This document shows positions 31,499 through 39,313 of a stretch of DNA of 64,000 bases, piece after piece (the first letter of the stretch is position 1; every line of letters begins with the position of its first letter). This DNA is from Xylanimonas cellulosilytica DSM 15894 (lineage in GTDB: Bacteria; Actinomycetota; Actinomycetes; Actinomycetales; Cellulomonadaceae), in the NCBI RefSeq assembly GCF_000024965.1, contig NC_013530.1, forward strand, positions 620,001 through 684,000, written 5' to 3'. Position numbers and translations under genes: made by a program. A model generated the notes under the pieces. It was not told where the DNA came from. It made no database searches and saw only the letters and a list, made by a program, of their open reading frames with translations.

Positions 31499-31941
31499 CA
31501 GAACGGCGGAGCCTGGTCGAAGGAGTCCGGGCCAGACGTGGCCCACGGGTCGGCCTGCTGACGGCCGCCGGAGCGCTGCCCGCCGCGACCGACCTGCTGC
31601 GGCCCGCGCGGCTCAGCCACACCGAGCGCGTCCACGTGCTTGAACTCCAGCGACGGCGTGTCGCCGCCCTCACGGTTCCTGAACGAACCCAGGTACGCGG
31701 TGCCGACCACCGTCACCTTCGCGCCCTTGACGAGCCGCTGCCGCTCAGCCTCCGCCTCCGCGTCGGCCCCCCACAGGGCGACCCGCCACCAGTTCGTCGG
31801 CCCGGCGTCCTCCCACTCACCGGAGTCGTTCTTGCGCCGCGGGGTGTCCGCGATCGAGAAGTTCAGGACGGGCTTGCCGCCCGGGGTGAACCGGAGCTCG
31901 GCGTCCGCGCCGAGGAAGCCGGAGACGTTCACGTGTGCCAC
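31498..31941 (-). CDS. ssb: single-stranded DNA-binding protein
   Basis: A 147-residue OB-fold SSB with GTG start and AAAGGA ribosome site. The N terminus VNVSGFLGADAELRF and WWRVALWG, KGAKVTVVGTAYLGSF are standard. The tail is Gly/Gln-rich and ends in FDQAPPF, close to the acidic DDDIPF tip that binds partner proteins. It works with the RecT and exonuclease genes upstream. Confidence 0.92.
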   Translation of the reverse strand: MAHVNVSGFLGADAELRFTPGGKPVLNFSIADTPRRKNDSGEWEDAGPTNWWRVALWGADAEAEAERQRLVKGAKVTVVGTAYLGSFRNREGGDTPSLEFKHVDALGVAEPRGPQQVGRGGQRSGGRQQADPWATSGPDSFDQAPPF

Positions 31942-31976
31942 GAGATGGTCCTTTCGATGGGGTCGTGCAGGGTTGG

Positions 31977-32138
31977 TCAGGGGGTTCCGCCGGCGCGGCG
32001 CTGGGCCTGCTTGTCCGGGGTGTCGCCGTGCGCGAGGGCGTACAGGTCCGCCAAGGGCTGCATCTGCGCCGGGGTGGGCAGTGCCACCGCCGCGAGTGCC
32101 GCCTCGAACCGGCGGATCGCGGGCGGGTAGGCGATCAC
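31977..32138 (-). CDS. 53-residue phage protein after recT
   Basis: GTG at 32138 overlaps the recT stop (GTGA). The peptide is helical (PAIRRFEAALAAVALP and QPLADLYALAHG) with a polar tail. The overlap supports translation; function unknown. Confidence 0.55.
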   Translation of the reverse strand: MIAYPPAIRRFEAALAAVALPTPAQMQPLADLYALAHGDTPDKQAQRRAGGTP

Positions 32139-33118
32139 GACGCCGCCGTCTGCGGTTCACGCCCACCGAACACGTCCTCGGGGATCGCAGGCTCGGCCGG
32201 CGGGGCGACAGCCTCGAGCAGCGTGATCACCGCGGCGGCCTCCGCCTCGGTCAGGTCGGTCGCGGCCGTCACCGGCCTGCCCGCCTGCTCCGACGCGAGG
32301 GTCAGCATCGACGCCCGGTTCAGACCGGCCTCACGCATCAGGTCACGCAGCCGCGCCGACTGCTCCCTCGTGATGTGCGGGACGGCGTCCTCGATCACCT
32401 CGGCGTCGTGGATCTCCTCCGGGACCGCATCCGGCACCGCCTGCACCTGACGCGACCGCTCCTGCACCGCGGCCGCCAGCTTCGCGGACCCCGAGCGCGG
32501 GCTCACGCGCTCGAACCCGCCGTCCGCCGGGGTGTTGTCGGCCTGCTGCATCTCGTCGGACGTGTACAGCCCGGACAGGTCCTGCGGGAACGCCTTGCGC
32601 AGCGCGAGCGCCTCAGCGCACTTCGCGAGCATGAGGGCAGGCTTCGACGCCCACATGCTGTTCGGGTTGCCGTCACGCTTGAGAGCGACGTACTCGGTGT
32701 ACAGCGCGATCGCCGGGTAGCGGGCGCCGTCACGGATCACGGTCACCTTCGCCGCGGCCGGCGCCTCCCGGGAAAGCCACACGTCCGTCCACGAGCCGTC
32801 AGGCCCGCACCACAGGGTGTCCTCGTACCCGAACGAACCCCGGGCGCGGTCGGTGGCACGGCGGGCCACGAGACGAAATCCGTCGATGCCCGTCTGGATG
32901 GTCTGCTTGCCCTGCCGCTCGATCATGTAGATCTGCCGGGCGAACGGGTCCAGCCCGGTGCGGGTCGACTGGTGGAAGAACACGGCCAGGTCGGCGTTGG
33001 TCGCGTTCGACACGCCGAGCTGTCGCAGCGCGGCCACCTGCTTGTCGGTGAAGAACGACTGCCCGTCCGTGATGGCCAGGTCGGACGACGGGCCACGGGT
33101 CACGATCTCGGTGCTCAC
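32135..33118 (-). CDS. RecT-family single-strand annealing protein
   Basis: A 327-residue protein; GTG at 33118 overlaps the exonuclease stop. The RecT/Bet core spans about 15-190: TNADLAVFFHQSTRTGLDPF, RQIYMIERQGKQTIQTGIDG and KCAEALALRKAFPQDLSGLY. It anneals complementary single strands in phage recombination, paired with the YqaJ exonuclease. The C-terminal 120 residues are an acidic, less conserved extension. Confidence 0.9.
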   Translation of the reverse strand: MSTEIVTRGPSSDLAITDGQSFFTDKQVAALRQLGVSNATNADLAVFFHQSTRTGLDPFARQIYMIERQGKQTIQTGIDGFRLVARRATDRARGSFGYEDTLWCGPDGSWTDVWLSREAPAAAKVTVIRDGARYPAIALYTEYVALKRDGNPNSMWASKPALMLAKCAEALALRKAFPQDLSGLYTSDEMQQADNTPADGGFERVSPRSGSAKLAAAVQERSRQVQAVPDAVPEEIHDAEVIEDAVPHITREQSARLRDLMREAGLNRASMLTLASEQAGRPVTAATDLTEAEAAAVITLLEAVAPPAEPAIPEDVFGGREPQTAAS

Positions 33119-34026
33119 AGGTCCTGCTCCTTCGGTTCGATGGTCTTGGCGACCCCGACCAGGGAGACGCCGGAGCGGTTCCCCTGTCGGCGGGCCACGG
33201 TGATGCCGTTCCACACGGCCAGACGGGTGTCACCCATCGCATCGAGCAGGGCCGACTTCGCGGCCCGCTCCGCCGCCTCGGCCTGCCTCTTCGCTGCCTG
33301 CGCGTCGACGAACGCGCGCGCCATGGCTTCGTCGATCTCCACCTGGGAGTCGGCCTCGATGTCCGGGTGCAGCCGCTTGAGGGTGTCGAACGTCGCGACG
33401 TGGTCGTCGAGCGGTGGGGCCGCGGCGTCGTCGAGGGTGGACAGGTAGAACGCATACGCGATGCGCTCCAACCCCTGCGCGGTGTCGGCGTCGTAGTCGA
33501 TGCGGTACTCACGCAGGTCGAGCCGTGTCGTCAGCAGCGCGATGTACCCGACCCGGGCGCCCGTGACGTGCATCTGCCACTGCGTCTGCGCCGCGTAGTA
33601 GGCGGGCACCTCATCGGTGCCCGGGGTGCCCCAGGCGTCGTCGTCACGGGACGTCTTGGCGTCCACGACGACGGCGGGTGCACGCCCGGCCTTCGGGCGC
33701 AGCACCGGCCACGCTGCCGCGTCCGGGGTGGCCGCAGCCCACGCCCCCAGCTCGGCGTACCACTGGCGGCGCACCCGCTTGAGCTCAGGGTGACGGTCCT
33801 GCCACCAGGAGAGGATGCCGTTCTCGAGGTAGTGGCCCCTCGACTTCACGTCCTGGTTCTTCCCGTCGTCCGACGGGATCTCGCCGCGCAGCAGGTGCCA
33901 GATCGAGCGGGGCGACTCCCACGGGGACAGGCCGATGATCCCGGCCACCTTCGACGCGCTCACGACGCGTGCCCACTCGGGGGTGCCCGGGGCGGGCGGG
34001 ACGCGGGTTGTGGTGGTGGCGCTCAT
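33115..34026 (-). CDS. YqaJ-like recombination exonuclease
   Basis: A 303-residue protein starting ATG at 34026. It shows the lambda-exonuclease/YqaJ fold: WARVVSASKVAGIIGLSPW at the N terminus, GHYLENGILSWW, then APAVVVDAKTSRDD carrying the D-x-K catalytic pair, and YAAQTQWQMHVTGA. It resects double-strand ends for RecT loading. Overlaps recT by 4 nt. Confidence 0.9.
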   Translation of the reverse strand: MSATTTTRVPPAPGTPEWARVVSASKVAGIIGLSPWESPRSIWHLLRGEIPSDDGKNQDVKSRGHYLENGILSWWQDRHPELKRVRRQWYAELGAWAAATPDAAAWPVLRPKAGRAPAVVVDAKTSRDDDAWGTPGTDEVPAYYAAQTQWQMHVTGARVGYIALLTTRLDLREYRIDYDADTAQGLERIAYAFYLSTLDDAAAPPLDDHVATFDTLKRLHPDIEADSQVEIDEAMARAFVDAQAAKRQAEAAERAAKSALLDAMGDTRLAVWNGITVARRQGNRSGVSLVGVAKTIEPKEQDL

Positions 34027-34310
34027 GCGGGCACCCTTGCTCTCCACGCGGCAGTCTCCGCGTCGGTCGCCTTGCGGTGGGTGCGGACGTTGAGGCCGTC
34101 GATCTCGGCCTCCCAGATGGCAGGTCCGGCCTGCTCCAGTCGCAGCGCCGCGGCCAGTGCGTCCGCGTCCGGGTCCTCGTCGGTCAGGAGCGTCACGTGC
34201 GCGCGGTGTCCGGCGTACACGTTCACGTACGGCACGTCGAGGCCGGCGGTCGCCGCGTCCTCGACCAGGGTGGCGGCCAGGCGGAGCACCTCAGCGGTGG
34301 TGGCCATCAC
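34023..34310 (-). CDS. hypothetical phage protein
   Basis: A 95-residue protein; GTG at 34310 overlaps the upstream stop, with ATG two codons in. Helical start (TAEVLRLAATLVEDA), then strands with VPYVNVYAGHRAHVTLLTDE, ending in a helix. No family recognised. Confidence 0.55.
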   Translation of the reverse strand: MMATTAEVLRLAATLVEDAATAGLDVPYVNVYAGHRAHVTLLTDEDPDADALAAALRLEQAGPAIWEAEIDGLNVRTHRKATDAETAAWRARVPA

Positions 34311-34642
34311 GCCACCTCCCCGCTCAGCTGCTTCGCGAGGAACGCGGCGAGCTCGGCGTTGGCCGTGTTGTGGCCGTCGAGGTACCCCTTCCGGTACTCG
34401 TTCGCCGTGTCCTTCGGTTCGCGGCCGATGAGCGCGCCGAGCGTCACGCCGAGGGCGTCGGCCAGGTCGAGCGCCTCAGTCACCTCGACCTTCCGCCGGC
34501 CGTTGATGACCTTGTAGACGGTGGTCTGGTGCCACTGGTGGCCGCGCGCCCGCATCGCCTGGGCGAGCCACTCCTGGGAGCGGCCAGTCCGGTCGAGGGC
34601 GTCAGCGACGTTCGCGCGCAGTGCCGCACGGCGCCCCTTCAT
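34307..34642 (-). CDS. XRE-type HTH regulator
   Basis: A 111-residue protein starting ATG at 34642. Residues 5-75 form a Cro/CI-type fold (LRANVADALDRTGRSQEWLA, then HQTTVYKVINGRRKVEVTEAL) followed by an extended helix. It is the second gene of the early minus operon and might be the Cro-like partner of the plus-strand repressor. Confidence 0.8.
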   Translation of the reverse strand: MKGRRAALRANVADALDRTGRSQEWLAQAMRARGHQWHQTTVYKVINGRRKVEVTEALDLADALGVTLGALIGREPKDTANEYRKGYLDGHNTANAELAAFLAKQLSGEVA

Positions 34643-35115
34643 CGCAGGGCCCCCGTCTGCACGAGGCGGGCCAGCAGACCCATGGCGGCGGCGAGCTGCC
34701 CGAACCCGGCCGTCAGGTGGGGGGCGGAGCCGACCTCACCGGACAGCAGGGTGATGAAGCCGCCGGCGAGCAGGGTCATGATGACCGCGACCACGATCCC
34801 GACACCGAGGCCGTGGGCGGACGCGTGACCCTCGGCCTGCGCGGTGCGGGCGTTGACACCGGCGGGGATGACGCCACCGCCGGTCAGGTCGAGCGGGGCG
34901 TCCGGGTTGACCGGGGGCCAGTCCTCGAAGAACGCGTCCGGGTTCGCGGCCGCCCACCGGCCGAACGTGCCGGCGCAGGCGTGGCACAGTGGTGCACACA
35001 GGTCAGGGCTGTGCACGTCGCCGGGGTCGTCGCAGGCGAGGCAGCGCGGGTTGTGGTCGGTCTCGCGGTCCGCGAGATCCTGCAGCCGGGAACGCTGCCA
35101 TTCACTGGTGTTCAT
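34639..35115 (-). CDS. membrane protein with N-terminal zinc knuckle
   Basis: A 158-residue protein, ATG at 35115 with GGAGGGT upstream. The N-terminal 45 residues have CLACDDPGDVHSPDLC and CHAC, a likely zinc site. A C-terminal hydrophobic helix (GLGVGIVVAVIMTLLAGGF) anchors it. A superinfection or regulatory role is possible in this early position; no evidence for a specific one. Confidence 0.6.
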   Translation of the reverse strand: MNTSEWQRSRLQDLADRETDHNPRCLACDDPGDVHSPDLCAPLCHACAGTFGRWAAANPDAFFEDWPPVNPDAPLDLTGGGVIPAGVNARTAQAEGHASAHGLGVGIVVAVIMTLLAGGFITLLSGEVGSAPHLTAGFGQLAAAMGLLARLVQTGALR

Positions 35116-35204
35116 TCGGTACCCTCCAGGGGAGTGGTGGGCCGTCATCCCGACTCGATCTGTGGTGGATCTGGGGTGGCGGCCCGCTGCTGTGCGGGGC
35201 AGGG

Positions 35205-35414
35205 TCACGCGTCGTCGAGGGAGTCGATCCACTCGTACGGGTCGTCGAGGATGAGGAACGAGGACCGCTGCTCGGGGTCGTCGTTGAGCCGCTTCGCGTC
35301 AAGGCGACCCGCCTTGATCAGGTCACGGACTGTCGTCGCCGGGACGTCGGTGATCCGCGCCCACGTCGACACGCGCCAGGACTTCTTCGCCGCCTTGGTC
35401 AGGACTGCGGTCAT
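35205..35414 (-). CDS. excisionase-like HTH protein
   Basis: A 69-residue protein starting ATG at 35414. It has a MerR/excisionase winged helix: KKSWRVSTWARITDVPATTV then RDLIKAGRLDAKRL, and a basic wing. It is the first gene transcribed leftwards from the switch region and lies close to the integrase, both typical of Xis or of early activators. Confidence 0.7.
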   Translation of the reverse strand: MTAVLTKAAKKSWRVSTWARITDVPATTVRDLIKAGRLDAKRLNDDPEQRSSFLILDDPYEWIDSLDDA

Positions 35415-35676
35415 GGGAGGTTGCTCCTTGCTGTGGCCGGGACTCGCCCGGGTTTCGTCCACCGATGTGAACGATAATGCCAGCAAGAACCAGTGACAGC
35501 AAGCACTGTGCGTCACCTCCTCGTGAAATCACCCGCCCTGCACCCTCGCTGTGGCCGTCAGATCCCAGCAATCTGCCAGTGAAGTGCGAGTACCGTCAGC
35601 GAAGTACCACCGAGACACGACGTGGTGTTCGATGACGACTGAACGGAACGAAGATGAACGACTCGAGGAGCCACCC
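35415..35676. promoter_or_regulatory. divergent switch region between early operon and repressor
   Basis: About 260 nt without a well-supported gene. The minus strand has TTGCTG (35497-35502), 17-nt spacer and CATTAT (35474-35479), a good early promoter. CAGTG and CACTG (35491-35508) are inverted copies 8 nt apart over its -35, a likely repressor operator. CCAGTGA recurs near 35579 and at 37583 by the attachment site. The plus-strand repressor promoter is not clear. Confidence 0.6.
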
Positions 35677-36078
35677 ATGCCCGCGACAACCCCGGGCGAC
35701 CGTGACCGGGCACGTGTTGCCGTAGCCGCGGCGATCACCCAGCGCGGCAAGTCCCCGACAGCGGCCGCCGGCGAGATGGGCATCGACCAGATGACCCTGC
35801 TCGGCTTCGTCAACGGCGACCGGTGGCCGCGCGCGCAGAAGCGCACCGCGATCGAGCAATGGCTCGGATGGGCTCCCGGCGCGATCGATGACATCGTGCG
35901 CGGCGCGCCCAGCCCCGACGACAGCGCGACCGTGACCGCAGGACGGGTCCACCTCGATGTGCGTGCGGGGGACTACACCGACCTGGCCCCGGCCGAGCTC
36001 AACGAGGCGGTAACCGTCGCCACCGCATCGTTCTTGGAGCGGGTGCGGCAGATCCGCGCTGCACGGCCACGGGACTGA
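35677..36078 (+). CDS. immunity repressor candidate
   Basis: A 133-residue protein; ATG at 35677 has GAGGAG upstream, better than the in-frame ATG at 35632. Residues 8-70 form a helix-turn-helix (ARVAVAAAITQRGKSPTAAA, then DQMTLLGFVNGDRWPRAQK). It is divergent to the early operon and convergent to the integrase, the expected place for a lysogeny repressor. The C-terminal helix may dimerise. Confidence 0.75.
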   Translation: MPATTPGDRDRARVAVAAAITQRGKSPTAAAGEMGIDQMTLLGFVNGDRWPRAQKRTAIEQWLGWAPGAIDDIVRGAPSPDDSATVTAGRVHLDVRAGDYTDLAPAELNEAVTVATASFLERVRQIRAARPRD

Positions 36079-36081
36079 CGA

Positions 36082-36117
36082 AGCGCCCGCCCACCGGCGG
36101 ATCAGTGAACGGGCGCT
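36082..36117. terminator. bidirectional terminator between repressor and integrase
   Basis: AGCGCCCG and CGGGCGCT form a perfect 8-bp stem around a 20-nt loop, located between the convergent stops of the two genes. Confidence 0.7.
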
Positions 36118-36136
36118 GTGTGGGCTGTCGGCCGCG

Positions 36137-37480
36137 TCACGCGGCGTCGGCCGGCCCGGCGTCGATCAGCAGGCTCGACGACTTCTCCAGTGCCGCCTTC
36201 TTCATCGCGTGGTTCGCGTGCATGTACCCGCGACTCGTGACGATCGACGAGTGACCCATGATCGCCTTGACGACCTCTGGGTCGACACCCGCTTCGAGGA
36301 GCAGGTTGGCCGTCGTGTGCCGGGCCTCGTGCAAGAGGTAGCGGCGACCGGACTCGTGCGTGATGCCCAGCGCGGCCTGGATCGCCTCCCATGCCTCACG
36401 GTCCCGGTTCGGGGTCTGGGGTAGCACCCGCGGCGTGGTCTTGCCTCGGCTGAGTCGTACCGCGGGCCACACGAGGCCCCACGGGTTGTCGGGGCACATC
36501 GGCTGCCACTCGCGCAGGGCGGCCTCCATCCACGGCGTGAGGGGTATCACACGCCAGCCCGCCTTGGACTTGGGGCGCACCAGGTGCCAGGTCAGGTGGA
36601 GGTGACGGCTCTCGTACCCGTCGGGCACCCGGAATCGCCTGCTCGTGCAGGAAGCGGGGCGGTCGCGCTCGCATGTGGGCGCCTTGTCGCCGCCGGCGCA
36701 GCCGTGCTCGTAGGGCAGCGCCTGGAGCTGCCAGTCGACGTCGAGGGTGCCCTTGTCGAAGCTGACGCGGTCCCAGGTCAGGCCGAGGCACTCGCCCTGA
36801 CGCATGCCGTTGAGGAGGGCAGCGATCCACCGGGAGCCGTCGTCGAGGGTGCGGGCGTGGGCGAGGAGCTGCTTGGCCTGCTCGTTGGGGATGGCGTCAC
36901 GGTCGGAGACGGCCAGCTTGGGCGCCTTGGTGAGGAAGACGCGCTGGGGGACGGGGTGCCCTTCGGCGACGGCGGCGCGCAGGATGCGCAGCAGGCAACC
37001 CTGCGCGGCGTTGGCGGTGGTGGTGGAGCGCCCGGCGGACGTGACGGCGTGCGTGACGGCGCGCACATCGGCGGGTGTGAGGTCGGTCAGGCGGCGGGTG
37101 CCGATGGCCGGGACGATCCAGTGGCGTACAAGGGATGCATCGGTGGCGTAATACTTCGGGCGCGCATGCTTCTTGTGCTCGGCAAGCCACACCGCGGTCC
37201 ACGCCTTGACGGTGGCTCCGGCACGGACGCCTTCGGCGGGTGCGCCGTCCCGTTCGATCTCCTGGCGCTTCTTGCGCAGCCGGCGCTTCACCTCGGCCTC
37301 GCCGCCGCATCGGCCGGTGCCCCGGCACGCGTCCTTGCAGGTGCACTTGGCGGACACGGTGACCCGGCGTGTGGTGCCGCGGATGGTGGTGCCGACGATG
37401 AGCGCGCCTACCCAACGGTGGTCGCTGGCCCGCTGGTAGACGGATCCGGTGCCGTAGGCGACCCGGTTCTCCTTGCTCAT
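36137..37480 (-). CDS. int: tyrosine-type phage integrase
   Basis: A 447-residue protein starting ATG at 37480. The N-terminal arm-binding and SAM-like domains cover 1-190, with an inserted CTCKDACRGTGRC cluster. The catalytic domain shows GMRQGECLGL (first Arg), LLHEARHTTAN (His-x-x-Arg), IMGHSSIVTSRGYMH (His and the nucleophile Tyr). It inserts the phage at the tRNA-Tyr 3' end next to it. The stop lies 60 nt from the repressor stop. Confidence 0.93.
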   Translation of the reverse strand: MSKENRVAYGTGSVYQRASDHRWVGALIVGTTIRGTTRRVTVSAKCTCKDACRGTGRCGGEAEVKRRLRKKRQEIERDGAPAEGVRAGATVKAWTAVWLAEHKKHARPKYYATDASLVRHWIVPAIGTRRLTDLTPADVRAVTHAVTSAGRSTTTANAAQGCLLRILRAAVAEGHPVPQRVFLTKAPKLAVSDRDAIPNEQAKQLLAHARTLDDGSRWIAALLNGMRQGECLGLTWDRVSFDKGTLDVDWQLQALPYEHGCAGGDKAPTCERDRPASCTSRRFRVPDGYESRHLHLTWHLVRPKSKAGWRVIPLTPWMEAALREWQPMCPDNPWGLVWPAVRLSRGKTTPRVLPQTPNRDREAWEAIQAALGITHESGRRYLLHEARHTTANLLLEAGVDPEVVKAIMGHSSIVTSRGYMHANHAMKKAALEKSSSLLIDAGPADAA

Positions 37481-37591
37481 GCGCTCTCCCTGTAGCAATC
37501 GCGACAGCAGTTACTTCGTCGCTATCGTCTTCATCGGTGCCCGCTACTACGAGGAGACAGCGTACAACTACAGGTGAGAGTACCAGTGAGT
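37481..37591. promoter_or_regulatory. attachment site arm and integrase leader
   Basis: Between the integrase start and the tRNA-Tyr fragment. GCGAC (37500) and GTCGC (37518) are inverted copies, and CCAGTGAG at 37583 repeats a motif of the switch region. These may be arm sites for integrase or excisionase. Confidence 0.45.
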
Positions 37592-37648
37592 TCTGACTGT
37601 AAATCAGACGCGAAAGCTTCGGGGGTTCGAATCCCTCACCTGGCACCA
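37592..37648 (+). tRNA. 3' part of tRNA-Tyr (GUA) at the prophage attachment site
   Basis: The anticodon arm TCTGA/TCAGA with loop CTGTAAA (anticodon GUA), variable arm, T arm GGGGG/CCCTC and acceptor strand ACCTGGC-A-CCA are present. The sequence upstream does not supply a matching D arm, and its best acceptor match pairs at only 5 of 7 positions. This is therefore the host 3' half left at the right junction; the intact gene should be at the left prophage end. Confidence 0.7.
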
Positions 37649-37653
37649 GCGCG

Positions 37654-37685
37654 AGGGGTCCGGCCCGACGGCCGGGCCCTTCGTC
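37654..37685 (+). terminator. hairpin after tRNA-Tyr fragment
   Basis: GGTCCGGCC and GGCCGGGCC surround CGAC, followed by CTTCGTC. It is a compact terminator for the tRNA-Tyr transcription unit. Confidence 0.55.
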
Positions 37686-37799
37686 GTGGGAGACTCCACG
37701 CCCGTTCCGCGAGGGCTGCGAGGGGTCCGTCACAGCCGGGAGGCGAGTGGCGGAGCCGATTTCGCAGCCCGCCGGATCGCGTGTAGAGTCTTCCCCGCT

Positions 37800-37872
37800 G
37801 CCCCGATAGCTCAGTCGGCAGAGCGTCTCCATGGTAAGGAGAAGGTCAAGGGTTCGATTCCCTTTCGGGGCT
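37800..37872 (+). tRNA. tRNA-Thr (GGU)
   Basis: Full cloverleaf: acceptor GCCCCGA/TCGGGGC, D arm GCTC/GAGC, anticodon stem TCTCC/GGAGA with loop ATGGTAA (GGU), T arm AAGGG/CCCTT. CCA is not encoded. Confidence 0.95.
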
Positions 37873-37939
37873 CTGTGATCACGACGCGGGGCCGCCATCC
37901 GGAATGACGGGCGGTGGCCTCGCGTTAAGTCACGTTTGT

Positions 37940-38016
37940 GGCGGGGTAGCTCAGCTGGTCAGAGCGCACGACTCATAATCGTGAGGTCGCGGGTTCGAGC
38001 CCCGCCCTCGCTACCA
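37940..38016 (+). tRNA. tRNA-Met (CAU), elongator type
   Basis: Acceptor GGCGGGG/CCTCGCT with two G-U pairs, anticodon stem CACGA/TCGTG with loop CTCATAA (CAU), T arm GCGGG/CCCGC, encoded CCA. It lacks the three G-C pairs of an initiator anticodon stem. rpmG follows by about 100 nt, the usual actinobacterial arrangement. Confidence 0.95.
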
Positions 38017-38117
38017 CTAGTTCCATGGGCCTCGTGGCCCAACGGCACGACGACCGGCGTCGTGACCGACTCCGATTTGCACGTGGCGCCTTCCGGGGGC
38101 GCGAGAGGTGACTCACC

Positions 38118-38288
38118 ATGGCTGCCAAGAGCGCTGACGTCCGTCCGAAGATCACGCTCGCCTGCGTGGACTGCAAGGAGCGGAACTACATCACCAAGAA
38201 GAACCGCCGCAACGACCCGGACCGCCTCGAGCTGGCGAAGTTCTGCCCGCGCTGCGGCAAGCACACCGCGCACCGCGAGACCCGCTGA
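38118..38288 (+). CDS. rpmG: 50S ribosomal protein L33
   Basis: A 56-residue protein with ATG at 38118. It keeps the zinc-binding form, CVDC near residue 16 and CPRC near residue 43, and the [19 protein letters not shown] core. L33 sits near the E site of the 50S subunit. The Cys-plus form implies zinc-replete expression; a Cys-minus paralogue may exist elsewhere. The neighbouring dehydratase genes follow by 27 nt. Confidence 0.97.
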   Translation: MAAKSADVRPKITLACVDCKERNYITKKNRRNDPDRLELAKFCPRCGKHTAHRETR

Positions 38289-38315
38289 CCTCAGCGCCTG
38301 CGGCGACAACCGAAC

Positions 38316-38777
38316 ATGACTGACACGCTGCCTGACGCCGGCTTTGCCGGGAAGGAGTACCCCGCCACCGCCCCGTACGTGGTCGGCCGGGAGAAGCTCC
38401 GGGAGTTCGCAGCAGCGGTCGGTGCCCAGCACCCCGCCCACTTCGACACCGAGGTGGCGCGGGGTCTCGGCTATCCGGACGTCGTCGCGCCCACGACGTT
38501 CGCCGTCGTCGTCGCGCAGGCGGCCGAGGCGCAGTACGTCCAGGACCCGGCTGCCCGGATCGACTTCTCCCGCGTCGTCCACGCGGACGAGCGCTTCACG
38601 CACCACCGCCCGATCGTCGCCGGTGACGAGCTGGTGACGGTGCTGCACGTCGACGCCGTCGTGCACCGCGCCGGGATCGCCCTGGTCACCACCCGCTGCG
38701 AGATCCGTACCGCCGACGGCGGCGAGCCCGTCAGCACCGTCGTCTCGACGCTCGCCGTCCGGGGGGAGGCCGCATGA
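38316..38777 (+). CDS. MaoC-like dehydratase, HadA-type N-terminal hot-dog subunit
   Basis: A 153-residue FAS1-type hot-dog protein. YVVGREKLREFAAAVG and PTTFAVVV are typical of HadA/HadC subunits, which lack the catalytic residues but help to bind the acyl chain. It lies between rpmG and the catalytic subunit, as mycobacterial hadA lies beside hadB, and overlaps that gene by ATGA. In mycobacteria the pair dehydrates 3-hydroxyacyl-ACP; the substrate here is unknown. Confidence 0.85.
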   Translation: MTDTLPDAGFAGKEYPATAPYVVGREKLREFAAAVGAQHPAHFDTEVARGLGYPDVVAPTTFAVVVAQAAEAQYVQDPAARIDFSRVVHADERFTHHRPIVAGDELVTVLHVDAVVHRAGIALVTTRCEIRTADGGEPVSTVVSTLAVRGEAA

Positions 38778-39202
38778 GCGCGCCGGTCTTCGAGGAGCTC
38801 GCCGTCGGCGACGTCGTCGCCACCACCACCCTGCGGTTCGACCGGCTCCGCCTGGTCCGCTACGCCGGCGCGAGCGGGGACTTCAACCGCATCCACTGGG
38901 ACGAGGCGTTCGCCACGGGCGTCGGCCTGCCGAACGTGATCGTCCACGGCATGCTCACGATGGGCGCCGCCGTCGGCGTCGTCGAGGAGTGGGCCGGGGA
39001 CCCGGGCCGCGTCGTCGACTACCAGACCCGCTTCACGCGCCCGGTCCCGGTGCCCGCCACCGAGGTCGTCGAGGTCGAGGTGTCCGCCGCCGTCGGCGCG
39101 CTGGACGCGCAGGCGCGCACCGCGCGCGTCGACCTCACGGTGTCGTTCGGGGCCGTCAAGGTGCTGGGCAAGGCCCAGGCGCTCGTCCGGCTCGACGCAT
39201 AG
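38774..39202 (+). CDS. MaoC-like dehydratase, HadB-type catalytic subunit
   Basis: A 142-residue hot-dog protein. The hydratase-2 motif is seen in YAGASGDFNRIHWDEAFA, with the catalytic Asp and His, then LPNVIVHGMLTMG. It presumably forms a heterodimer with the upstream protein and dehydrates 3-hydroxyacyl thioesters. The ATGA overlap keeps the two in equal amounts. Confidence 0.88.
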   Translation: MSAPVFEELAVGDVVATTTLRFDRLRLVRYAGASGDFNRIHWDEAFATGVGLPNVIVHGMLTMGAAVGVVEEWAGDPGRVVDYQTRFTRPVPVPATEVVEVEVSAAVGALDAQARTARVDLTVSFGAVKVLGKAQALVRLDA

Positions 39203-39313
39203 CCGACGCGTAGCCGGGCACGGCCGTGGCGGCCGTCCCGGAATGTCGGTCAACGGTGCTTCTTGCCCGACGACGCGGGACGGTCGTCACGGCGCACGTC
39301 AGCGAGGCGCGCG

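Noticed and set aside
37560-37648. A complete tRNA-Tyr gene
   Set aside because: The upstream half does not form a D arm and its best acceptor match pairs at only 5 of 7 positions, so only the 3' part is accepted.
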